Source: Candidatus Pelearchaeum maunauluense
Lineage (GTDB): Archaea > Thermoproteota > Nitrososphaeria_A > Caldarchaeales > Caldarchaeaceae
Length of the DNA: 35,546 bases
Reading direction: 5' to 3'
NCBI GenBank assembly: GCA_030059675.1
Contig: JANVYQ010000003.1
Span: forward strand, 1-35,546
A model generated the notes under the pieces. The model was not told the origin of the DNA, did not search any database, and was given only the letters and a program-made list of their open reading frames with translations. A program made the translations under genes and the position numbers. Below, in pieces: positions 7,757 to 15,428 of this stretch. How positions within the stretch are numbered: the first letter of the stretch is position 1; every line of letters begins with the position of its first letter.

Positions 7757-8056
7757 TGGGTGGGCGGCTCGTAGCCCTTCTTCTGTTTGTGGCGGGATTC
7801 GTCTCGTCGGGCTTGCTGGGCCTTGGGGAGGGTGCTCATAGGCCCTGCGACCTTTCCCGGCGCGGGTCGCCCGTTTCAACCAAACCGCCGCGGCTCCTCA
7901 ACGGCTTATGCGCCGTCTCATGGCCATGGCCGCGTGGGGGTCTCGTTTCTGGGGCGTTGCCAGGGGTCTCCCCCTGCGCCTCGCGGCGCCGCGCCCCCTC
8001 CCGCGAGGGAGGAACTTCCTCCGGAGCTCCCGGTGGCCCGCCCGGCCGCCCACCCA
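7757..8056 (-). ncRNA. rnpB: RNase P RNA, archaeal full-size type
   Basis: This is the catalytic RNA that trims 5' leaders from tRNA precursors. Read on the minus strand, an 11-bp perfect P1 helix joins the ends (8045-8055 with 7758-7768). Conserved archaeal elements follow in order: GGAGGAAGTTCC near the 5' end, GGCAACGCCCCAGAAACGA in the middle, GGTTGAAACGGGC, and near the 3' end GACGAATCCCGCC with ACAAACAGAAGAAGGGCTAC, the counterpart of the bacterial ACAGAACCCGGCTTA. The length of ~300 nt fits type A rather than the shortened Pyrobaculum type. It is very GC-rich, as expected for a thermophile. A weak TATA-like CGTTAAAG (plus about 8081-8088) lies upstream. Open frames here are shadows of the RNA. 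Confidence 0.9.
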
Positions 8057-8088
8057 GCTACACTATACGCTGTGCTGGTTCTTTAACG

Positions 8089-8508
8089 TTATTGGATGTT
8101 TATTCTCACGCCGCGGCGTGCTGATTTCTTGGGGAGCTTAATCTCTAGGACGCCGTTCTGGTATCGTGCTTTGGTCTCTTTAGGCTCTGTCTCCTCTGGT
8201 AGCTTTAGTTGAAGAAGATACCTGTTGCCGTGCTTGCTTGTTGGTGATGGCCTCCTACATGGCGCTTCTAGGATTATCCTATCCTCCTTCACCTCAAGGT
8301 TTATCTCATTCTTGTCAGAGCCGGGGAGGTCTACCGATACGATGAACTCCCTATCGGTCTCTACTACGTCGTAGAGTGGTGTTATGCATCCTGTCTTTAC
8401 CTCAGTCTCCTTGACCTGCCTTATCAGCCTCTCCACCTCTTCCTCAATCTCACGCTCAATCTCGCGGAGCCAATCCCATGGAGACCTCCTACGAACCATC
8501 ATGCGCAT
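8089..8508 (-). CDS. Small heat-shock protein, Hsp20/alpha-crystallin
   Basis: This is an ATP-independent holdase that binds unfolding proteins and forms oligomers. From the ATG at 8508 it has 139 residues. The N-terminus is charged and helical (WLREIEREIEEEVERL). The alpha-crystallin domain runs from about residue 45 (YDVVETDREFIVSVDLPG) to the conserved NGVLEIKLPK near residue 120, and the C-terminus ends RINIQ, a possible I-x-I assembly motif. An upstream in-frame TTG (8541) lies inside the PAC2 gene with its purine stretch too close, so I prefer 8508, eight bases after the PAC2 stop. The two genes probably share a transcript. Confidence 0.9.
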   Translation of the reverse strand: MRMMVRRRSPWDWLREIEREIEEEVERLIRQVKETEVKTGCITPLYDVVETDREFIVSVDLPGSDKNEINLEVKEDRIILEAPCRRPSPTSKHGNRYLLQLKLPEETEPKETKARYQNGVLEIKLPKKSARRGVRINIQ

Positions 8509-8515
8509 CACCACG

Positions 8516-9271
8516 CTATAGATAGACCGGAGGCAGCTCAAGCTCCTTTGACTTCTGCACAGCGCCCATGCTCTCCGCCGTCCTCCTCATGAGGTCGCGC
8601 ATCTGCATACGTATAGCTTCGGCGCTCTCCAGTAGCGGTGTAATATCAACCTCCTCACCTATTATCTTTGGGAGATGTTTTATGAGCTGAGCCGCTGCCC
8701 CTGGGTCTGGGTAGTTGAAGTGAGACTGGGCTAGGATTACGCCCACGTCGCTCCCCCTCCTTGCACCCACCTTGAGGAGTTCAGCGTTTATACCAGCTAT
8801 ATACCCGTCCTTTAAGGTTTCGGCCCCTGTTGAGGAGGCTAGATACTCGGTAAAGCGCTCATTACTCGCTATGACGAAGACTTTTGGTGATTCTATGTCC
8901 AGACGCCTAGGCTCCGCAAGCCCTGTGAGGCAGACGACTCTGCCTATCTCATGCTTCTCAGCCCACGTAACTATTTCGCGCGAGAGCGGCCTAATCAGCG
9001 GCATGGGTATAGGTATCTCGGAGAACATCGCAACTATCCTCTCACCCTCATAAATCCTTATCAAATCTCTAACGCGTGTGTTGTGAATCGCCACGACTGG
9101 CGGGAGCAGGTCTGAATCAACATAACCAACCTCCCTAAGCTTCAGCTTCTCAATAAGGAAGGAAACAGCTATAGAGCCTACGAGACCAACGTCGGGAAAT
9201 CCCTCCAACAGCACTTTACCGCGCCCATCGCTTATATTGTCGTAAATTACCACACTATCTTCTACGCTCAT
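8516..9271 (-). CDS. PAC2-family protein (proteasome-assembly-chaperone-like)
   Basis: The 251-residue soluble protein shows the PAC2 (COG2047/COG1938) pattern: an early LLEGFPDVGLVGSIA glycine-rich motif (about residues 20-34), a central LTGLAEPRR, and a late DVGVILAQSHFNYPDPGAA region. Archaeal PAC2 proteins are related to eukaryotic proteasome assembly chaperone 2, but their role in archaea is not established. The start is ATG at 9271 because a TATA-like TTTTAATAAG lies about 30-35 bases upstream; the longer frame to 9322 runs through that promoter. The C-terminal ~50 residues are helical and charged. It lies directly upstream of hsp20, which fits a protein-quality-control pair. Confidence 0.88.
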   Translation of the reverse strand: MSVEDSVVIYDNISDGRGKVLLEGFPDVGLVGSIAVSFLIEKLKLREVGYVDSDLLPPVVAIHNTRVRDLIRIYEGERIVAMFSEIPIPMPLIRPLSREIVTWAEKHEIGRVVCLTGLAEPRRLDIESPKVFVIASNERFTEYLASSTGAETLKDGYIAGINAELLKVGARRGSDVGVILAQSHFNYPDPGAAAQLIKHLPKIIGEEVDITPLLESAEAIRMQMRDLMRRTAESMGAVQKSKELELPPVYL

Positions 9272-9311
9272 CCCAGAACAATAGTAATGCTGATGTTGCT
9301 TATTAAAATGT

Positions 9312-10133
9312 TCAATCGCCACCCAGCCATCTGCTCATCTCCGGAAGGGTATCAAGTATCAGACTAGGCCCATAATGAGCTATCACATCACCCTCAGTAA
9401 CTATTATCCTATCTTGCTTAACGGCATCTACGTCACGCCAGCCCCTATCATCAACCAGCCGCATAAACCTAAGCCGCGCAGAGCTATCGTTGGGCTTGGG
9501 GTCGTAGATAATCACCTCAGGATTGAGACGTTTCACCTCATCCATCACAGGCTCAAAGTAGCCTATGATTCTATCGCCGAAAATATTCTCTAACCCCAGA
9601 ATCCTAATGAAGTCATCAACATAAGTGGCAGCGCCAACGGTTATGGGAGAGCCGAGGTCAATCTCAACATACACGCGCCTCCTTCCCCTTTGTTTATTGA
9701 TGGAGTAGCGCGCGAGCGTAGCTAGCAAGCGCTGCCCCAGCTCAACGGCCTTCTCAACAGCATTCACAAGCACACCAACACGCCTAACATTCTCCACGAT
9801 ACCTGCTAAGCTTAACGGAAGTGGGAGAGGATAGACGGGATAACCCCTCTCAAGAAGCTCAAGATTAACACGACGTTGTGCAGCGCTTGTGGTGAGTATA
9901 AGGTCAGGCCGTAGCTGCTCAAGCCTAGCATAGCTCACACGCAGATACGTCCCAACCCTAACACGGCCACACGCCTCCGCAGGTTTATGACAGTAAGCGC
10001 TCACACCAACAACCCTATCACCAACACCAACCATAAAGAGAGTCTCAGTCAAGTCCTCAGCCAAACTCACAATACGCCGCGGCTCCTCAGGAACATTGAC
10101 CTCAGCACCCAACAGCTCATTATACACCCTCAA
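9312..10133 (-). CDS. Periplasmic-binding-protein-like metal/cobalamin receptor (BtuF/FepB superfamily)
   Basis: The conserved region starts PRRIVSLAEDLTETLFMVGVGDRVVGVS and matches the helical-backbone metal-receptor family (Peripla_BP_2) that binds Fe-siderophore or cobalamin for ABC importers. The second lobe follows from about residue 150 (RRRVYVEIDLGSP). The start is uncertain. A longer frame to 10331 adds a hydrophobic stretch but runs backwards through the 23S promoter and leader. I prefer TTG at 10133, preceded by GGAGG about 12 bases away and a TATA-like TTTTTAATAG, giving 273 residues without a signal peptide. If the long form is real it would be membrane-anchored. No ABC permease or ATPase is nearby. 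Confidence 0.8.
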   Translation of the reverse strand: MRVYNELLGAEVNVPEEPRRIVSLAEDLTETLFMVGVGDRVVGVSAYCHKPAEACGRVRVGTYLRVSYARLEQLRPDLILTTSAAQRRVNLELLERGYPVYPLPLPLSLAGIVENVRRVGVLVNAVEKAVELGQRLLATLARYSINKQRGRRRVYVEIDLGSPITVGAATYVDDFIRILGLENIFGDRIIGYFEPVMDEVKRLNPEVIIYDPKPNDSSARLRFMRLVDDRGWRDVDAVKQDRIIVTEGDVIAHYGPSLILDTLPEMSRWLGGD

Positions 10134-10233
10134 GAGAAGAGAACCGCCTCCAGGGTAATACGCACCCCACCAAGGCCTAGAGCTGCCTATTAAAAAGAAT
10201 AGAGCCGCAAAACACGGAAACAGCCCTAGAACA

Positions 10234-10243
10234 TTTATTAATA
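10234..10243 (+). promoter_or_regulatory. Promoter of the 23S rRNA gene
   Basis: TTTATTAATA is centred near 10238, predicting transcription from about 10265 and a ~120-base leader before the 23S processing stem. The element is nearly palindromic and could also serve the minus-strand binding-protein gene. Confidence 0.5.
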
Positions 10244-10381
10244 CCCAAAACAATCCTACGAATGCCACACATACAATTATGACGGCCCCATCCCCTAGGG
10301 TGGGAGCCCGACGCGGGAAGAAGAGCATCACGCTCCTTCAATGACCGCGCCCACACAGGAGCATGGATGTGTCGCCAACCA

Positions 10382-10406
10382 GGCGACCCCAAGACGCCCA
10401 TAGGCC
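10382..10406 (+). other. 5' arm of the 23S rRNA processing stem
   Basis: GGCGACCCC (10382-10390) and CCCATAGGCC (10397-10406) pair with GGGGTTGCC (14673-14681) and GGCCTATGGG (14661-14670). The resulting 19-bp stem with an internal loop (six bases on one side, two on the other) encloses the whole 23S gene. In archaea such stems are cut by the splicing endonuclease to release pre-23S. Confidence 0.8.
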
Positions 10407-11294
10407 AGAGAACGCCAGCCGGTGGATAACTCGGCTCGGGGGCCGAAGAAGGGCGTGGCAAGCTGCGATAAGCCCCGGGTAGCCGCAAGCAGGCGTTGAT
10501 CCGGGGATTCCCTAATGGGATTCCATGCCGCCGAGCTGCCTCGCGCGGCCGGCGGCGCTCCCGGGACTAGAGCCTGGGAGCGGGAACCGCCCGAACGGAA
10601 GCATCCAAGTAGGGCGAGGAAAAGAAACCAAAATGGGATTCCCCTAGTAAGGGCGACTGAACGGGGAGCAGCCCAAACCGAACCCCTATGGGAAACCATG
10701 GGGGAATGTGGGGTTATCGGGGCCGGGCGTCCTCCCCTGCCAGCTGAGCCGAAGCGGCCTGGAATGGCCCGCCATAGAGGGTGAAAGCCCCGTAGGCGAA
10801 GGCTGGCGAGGAGATGGCCCCGGAACCCAGAGTACCGCACCTCGGATATGGTGCGGGAAGTCGGGAGCCAATCGGCTTCCAAGGCTAAATACCCCCCGAG
10901 ACCGATAGTGCAGCAGTACCGTGAGGGAAAGTTGAAAAGTACCCCGGGAGGGGGGTGAAAAGCGCTTGAAACCGGCTGGTAACAGACGTGGGCGGCCCGG
11001 AAGGCACTCCCCGCAAACACTCCGCGTAGGGGTGGAGGCGGGGACACGCCAGGGTCGCCCGATCCGTCTTGAAACACGGGCCGGGGAGTTCACGGTCGTG
11101 GCGAGCTTAAGGGCTCACCAAAGCCCGTAGGCGCGGGGAAACCAACATGCCCGCAGCAGGCACGAGCCTGCGAGGGGCGGGGTCTGAAAGGGCCCGTAGT
11201 CACGGCCGTGAGGCTAGAAACCGGGCGATCTAGCCCTGGGCAGGGTGAAGCCGGGCGAAAGCCCGGTGGAGGCCCGAACGGGTCCTGACGTGCA

Positions 11295-11929
11295 AGGGCG
11301 GCCTCCCAGAACTCATATATTCCCAGGAATTAAGTAGCATCCAAAGACTTGGATAGGATAAAGCTAGGATGTCTATTGATAATGGTGCTAACCGACGGCG
11401 GAGTAAACAACGATGAAGTATATTTCGCAACCACAGATGATGTGTTGGCAAGGTATTTCACTAACCTCTCAGAAAGGCTGTGGAACAAAACGCCAAAGAA
11501 AATAGTTTACAAACGGAACAAATACTCGTGGATGAAACTGAGATTAAGAGACAGGTAAATATCAGAATTAATTAAGAATCTAACAAATAATAAAACGAGA
11601 ATCCCTGACTTTATCATGAACGAGGACAACGCAGAGGTCTTGGGAGAGTATCTAAGAATTGTCGCCAGCACGGACGGTGGAGTAGCCGTAGTCAGCAGTT
11701 TCAAGATAGATAGACTTCAGATGGAGGGGCTTACCCCAGGCCTAAGGTCTTCCAGGAGCTTATGAGGGCTTCAATGAGCTCATGAGGAGCCCTAGGCTGA
11801 TGAATCCCAAGACCTACGCATGCCCATGAAAGACTACGCAGGTCAGAACCCCAAGAGGGAAAGGCTATACTAAAAACAATGTTTTGAAACTTATGTTAGA
11901 AAGTTACTCTGGGTTGGCCGCCCCACGAA
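11295..11929 (+). other. 23S rRNA intron 1 (BHB type), near E. coli position 780
   Basis: The exon junction forms a textbook bulge-helix-bulge. A four-pair helix CGTG/CACG (11289-11292 with 11924-11927) is flanked by three-base bulges CAA (11293-11295) and AAA (11928-11930), and an eight-pair intron stem GGGCGGCC/GGCCGCCC (11296-11303 with 11916-11923) follows. Cutting after the second base of each bulge removes 635 nt and rejoins TGACGTGCA to ATTCGGTCC, which restores the archaeal 23S sequence. The intron body is AT-rich compared with the exons and carries remains of a LAGLIDADG endonuclease gene. Confidence 0.88.
11349..11829 (+). pseudogene. Decayed LAGLIDADG homing endonuclease in 23S intron 1
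   Basis: Starting at a TTG (11349), the frame has a first LAGLIDADG-type helix GCLLIMVLTDGGV. It is then broken by an in-frame TAA at 11556-11558. The same frame continues after the stop (NLTNNKTRIPDFI) to a second motif EYLRIVASTDGGV near 11650-11688, and stops at 11763. Similarity-like sequence resumes in another frame (YEGFNELMRSPRLMNPKTY) up to a stop near 11829. Two motifs separated by ~90 residues is the monomeric two-domain endonuclease plan. One stop plus one frameshift mean an active enzyme is unlikely. A sequencing error could explain one lesion but hardly both. Confidence 0.75.
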
Positions 11930-12266
11930 ATTCGGTCCGTTGACCTGGGGCTAGGGGCTAAAAACCAATCTAGCCCGGTGATAGCTAGTTCCTCCCGAAG
12001 TGTCTCGCAGGACAGCCCTGGGGGAGGCGGCCCACGGGGTAGAGCACCGATGGGGGAGTAAGGGCTCGAAAGGGCCCGCTCTCCTTTCGAACTCCGAATC
12101 CGTGGGCGCCGTAGATCCCAGGAGTGGGGTGTGCGGGGTAAGCTCGCACGCCGAGAGGGGAACAACCCGGACCTGGGGTTAAGGCCCCTAAGTGCCCGCT
12201 AAGTGACAAACCAAAGGGAGTCTCCAGCCAGAGACAGCGGGGATGTGGGAACAGAAGCTGCCATCA

Positions 12267-12299
<33 letters not shown>

Positions 12300-12818
12300 T
12301 TGGGGGCCCCGAAAATTGACGGGTCTAAGCGGGCCGCCGAAACCCCGGTCCACCCATCGCAGCGGTGGGTGGAGGTAGGGAGGCGCGGCGGTTGGGTAGA
12401 AGCGGGGCCGTGAGGTCCCGTGGACCGGCCGCCGATGTAGATCCCGGCGGTAGTAACAGCGAAGAGGGGTGGGAATCCCCTCCGCCGAAGGGGCAAGGGT
12501 CTCCCGGCGATGCGTCGTCAGCCGGGAGTAAGCCGGTCCTAAGGCCGACCTTAACCGGGTAGGCCGAAAGGGAAGCCGGTTAAGATTCCGGCGCCTCGGG
12601 GGTACGATCGCGGCGACGCAAGCTCCGCGCCCGACGCCTCGGGGTAGGCTGAGCCAAGCCGTAGCTTGGTCCAAGCGTATAAGCCTGGGGAGTGGCGTAA
12701 AGCCGAGAACCAGGCGAAAGCGCGATTGGGCCGCCCGTATGGGCGGTTCAGCCAATCCCTGGGGCCCGTGAAAAGGGAGCGGAGAAGGATCCCCGAGACC
12801 GTGCCCAGAACCGACACA

Positions 12819-12853
<35 letters not shown>

Positions 12854-13107
12854 TCACACCAGGCGAGGGAACTCGGCAAACTGGCCCAGTACCTTCGGTA
12901 GAAGGGGTGCCTGCGGTCTTGGCCCCTGATGGCTGGGACCGCAGGTCGCAGTGACCAGGGGGTCCCGACTGTTTAATAAAAACATAGGTAGCCGCGAGAC
13001 CGAAAGGTTGTGTACGGCTACTGAATCCTGGCCAGTGCGGGTACCTGAACCCCGGATTCAACCGGGTTAAGGGCCCGTAAACGCCGGGAGTAACTCTGAC
13101 TCTCTTA

Positions 13108-13663
13108 ACGGGGACCTCCCCGCCCATAATCTATTATTATGCTGTCTGTCCGGAGACTGTGATGACTGACAGTTGCTTTGACCGAGGCTATGTGAGTGGA
13201 ATCATCGACGCAGAAGCAAGTTTTTCGGTAAGTGTAAAAATTCAGAACGACTTAAGATGCAAAATAAGGCTTGGCCCGGTGTTGAGTATAACGCAACGAA
13301 ACGAAGAGGTTCTGTATATTGTTAAGGAAGTCCTTGGATGCGGCAGAATATTCGCTAAACCTGCACAAAAGCACCTTTGGATACTTGTAATAGATTAACT
13401 AACTGAACTAAAAGAAAAATTAATTCCAACAATTGGCGAGTTTAGACTCATTGTAAAGAAGAGACAGTATCAGATTTTCCGCAAAGTAGTCCTTGAACTT
13501 GCTGAAAAGAAATACTCACTAAACATATAATGATGTTAAGGAGCTTGTGTTAATGGCTTACGAACTTTCAGAATTAAATACTAAATCTCACCGTAAGAGA
13601 ACGCTTGAGAATGTTCTCTCCTTAATCCCTTAAGCTTAAAGGGCGGGTAAGGCCCCGGGAGAA
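13108..13663 (+). other. 23S rRNA intron 2 (BHB type), near E. coli position 1927
   Basis: It is inserted in the highly conserved CTCTTAAGGTAGCC segment. A four-pair helix CTCT/GGAG (13102-13105 with 13658-13661) separates bulges TAA (13106-13108) and AAA (13662-13664), with CGGGG/CCCCG and CCCGCCC/GGGCGGG stems inside the intron. Cutting after the second bulge base on each side removes 556 nt and exactly restores the conserved sequence. This region is the target of several known intron-homing systems, including I-CeuI in organelles. Confidence 0.88.
13159..13633 (+). pseudogene. Decayed single-motif LAGLIDADG homing endonuclease in 23S intron 2
   Basis: From GTG (13159) or ATG (13162) the frame encodes a LAGLIDADG helix GYVSGIIDAEASFSV, then ITQRNEEVLYIVKEVLGCGR and the β-strand core HLWILVID. 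A TAA at 13396-13398 interrupts it, and the same frame resumes with LTELKEKLIPTIGEFRL and continues to a stop at 13528-13530. The expected C-terminal helix (NDVKELVLMAYELSELNTKS) follows in a different frame from 13529 and ends at 13633. If both lesions are repaired the protein is ~157 residues, the normal size for homodimeric archaeal rRNA-intron endonucleases. One stop plus one frameshift make it a pseudogene. Confidence 0.82.
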
Positions 13664-14296
13664 AGGTAGCCAAATGCCTTGTCGGGTAAGTTCCGACGTG
13701 CATGAATGGATCAACGAGGGCCCCGCTGTCCCCGCCTGGTGCCCCGTGAACCCACGTAACGTGGACGAACAGTCCACGGTCCCCCAGCGGGGAGAGAAGA
13801 CCCTGTGGAGCTTTACTGCAGCCTGGCGCTGGGGTGCGGCTGGAGGTGCAGAGCGTAGCCGGGAGCCGTCGATCCCAGCCTCTCCGAGGGCTGGGGGAGG
13901 CGCCGATGTAACACCGGCCACCTCTGGTTGCACTTCTGACCGGGGCCTTGTCCCTGGGACAACGCTAGGTGGGCAGTTTGGCTGGGGCGGCACCCCCTTG
14001 AAAAGATATCGAGGGGGCCCAAAGGTCGGCTTAGACGGGACGGAAATCCGTCGTGAAGTGCAAGGGCAAAAGCCGGCCTGACTGGACCCTTGAACGCAAG
14101 GGGTCCAGAGGGGAAACCCGGGCCTAGCGATCCATCGGCTCCTACCGATGGGGGCCGGTGGTGACAGAAAAGTTACCCCAGGGATAACAGGCTCGTCGCG
14201 GGCGAGAGTCCCCATCGACCCCGCGGCTTGGTACCTCGATGTCGGCTCTTCCCAACCTGGCCGTGCAGCAGCGGCCAAGGGTGCGGCTGTTCGCCG

Positions 14297-14339
<43 letters not shown>

Positions 14340-14660
14340 ATCGGATTCTACCTGCTGGGGGTGCTGGGGGCCTGGAGGGGAAGGTGTTCCCAGTACGAGA
14401 GGAACGGAGCGCCGGGGCCAACGGTGTACCGGTTGTCCTACAGGGCAGCGCCGGGCAGCCGCGCCCCCGCGGATAAGGGCTGAAAGCATCTAAGCCCGAA
14501 GCCGCTCCCGAAACGAGGCCCCCAACTGCCGGCTAAGGGCCTGGCAACAGGCCTATGCTGGCGGCGAGGGCACCCGTAGAAGACGGGTTTGATGGGGTGG
14601 GGGTGTAAGGGCGAAGGCTTCGGCCGACGTCCTCAGCCCGCCACTCCCAAAAGCCCGAGT

Positions 14661-14681
14661 GGCCTATGGGTAGGGGTTGCC
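14661..14681 (+). other. 3' arm of the 23S rRNA processing stem
   Basis: GGCCTATGGG (14661-14670) and GGGGTTGCC (14673-14681) pair with the 5' arm at 10382-10406. The position fixes the precursor 3' boundary just before the convergent gene ending at 14733. Confidence 0.8.
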
Positions 14682-14732
14682 TGGGCGAAAACACATCCAC
14701 CGCTTCTCCTTGTGTGGGCGCGTCTCCGCGCT

Positions 14733-15356
14733 TCATTTTCTCCTACCGCTAATCATGTGGTAGTTGTATATGTCAAGCATTCGTGTTATTGGTATGGCTC
14801 CTCCTCTCGTGAGGCGTTGCTCAATCTCTGATAACGCGTTGTCTGGTCTTATGCTTGTTTCCTTTGCGTAGCTTTCCGCCAGCTCGCTTAGCTCTTCCCG
14901 CATTCTTAGGTGGAAGTTGTAGTATCCCTCGCCGTTGGGTGCGCATCTATAGGCTTCGCGGATCTTCGCGTCCCACATAACGAGAAGATTGGGCGCTAGT
15001 ATATGCAGCGCTTTAGCTGCTCCTGTGTATTTCAGAACTTTACTGAACCGCTCAAAGAGCGTTAGTATGTGCGGTCTTATGAGCCTGAGGTTAGCGTTAA
15101 GTAGGTGCTCATCGGAGAGCTGGCTTAGCTGCTCCCCGCTGCTCTCCAAAATTCTCCTCAGTCGTGGTTTGCTGAACCTTACGCGGGGATTCCATTTACG
15201 TAGGAATACGATTATACTGTCATGATCGCGTTGGTGTAGGGCTTTGTAATATTCTGGTGCTCTCATGTCTGGTGGGTATGGCTCCTCTGGAAACTCGCTG
15301 AAATCCTCGCCTGAGTACTCCAGCCTGACGGCCCTAACCAGCTCGCGGTAGTGCAT
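14733..15356 (-). CDS. Conserved-looking protein of unknown function
   Basis: I do not recognise a named family. From the ATG at 15356 the protein has 207 residues, soluble, with many charged helices. The central motif KALHILAPNLLVMWDAKIREAY (about residues 118-139, shown in part as LHILAP and MWDAKIR) recalls bacterial and archaeal hypothetical proteins with a conserved WD-x-x-I pattern. The start is chosen because GGGGTGAG lies about eight bases upstream and a TATA-like CTATAAG (plus 15396-15402) sits about 43 bases upstream; the frame to 15557 would run through the promoter and into glcD. It is convergent with the 23S gene and divergent from glcD. Confidence 0.65.
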   Translation of the reverse strand: MHYRELVRAVRLEYSGEDFSEFPEEPYPPDMRAPEYYKALHQRDHDSIIVFLRKWNPRVRFSKPRLRRILESSGEQLSQLSDEHLLNANLRLIRPHILTLFERFSKVLKYTGAAKALHILAPNLLVMWDAKIREAYRCAPNGEGYYNFHLRMREELSELAESYAKETSIRPDNALSEIEQRLTRGGAIPITRMLDIYNYHMISGRRK

Positions 15357-15394
15357 AGATGCCTGCTCACCCCTGTATGGCAGTAGCATGATAA

Positions 15395-15402
15395 CACTTA
15401 TA
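15395..15402. promoter_or_regulatory. TATA element shared by divergent genes
   Basis: ACTTATAG on the plus strand lies about 30 bases before the glcD-like ATG at 15429. The same bases read CTATAAGT on the minus strand, about 43 bases before the ATG at 15356 of the unknown gene. One element may serve both directions. Confidence 0.45.
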
Positions 15403-15428
15403 GAATCCGACGCGGTCTTTGAGGGGTG

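Noticed and set aside
7756..8141. Three overlapping plus-strand and one minus-strand open frames
   Set aside because: The stretch folds as RNase P RNA with an 11-bp P1 and conserved elements; the frames are shadows of GC-rich RNA.
10134..10331. N-terminal extension of the substrate-binding protein
   Set aside because: It runs through the 23S promoter and leader; its hydrophobic stretch is not a standard signal peptide, and a better-placed TTG with GGAGG lies downstream.
11556..11558. In-frame TAA in the intron endonuclease read as recoding
   Set aside because: No recoding signal is known for TAA in archaea, and the same gene has a later frameshift, so decay is the simpler reading.
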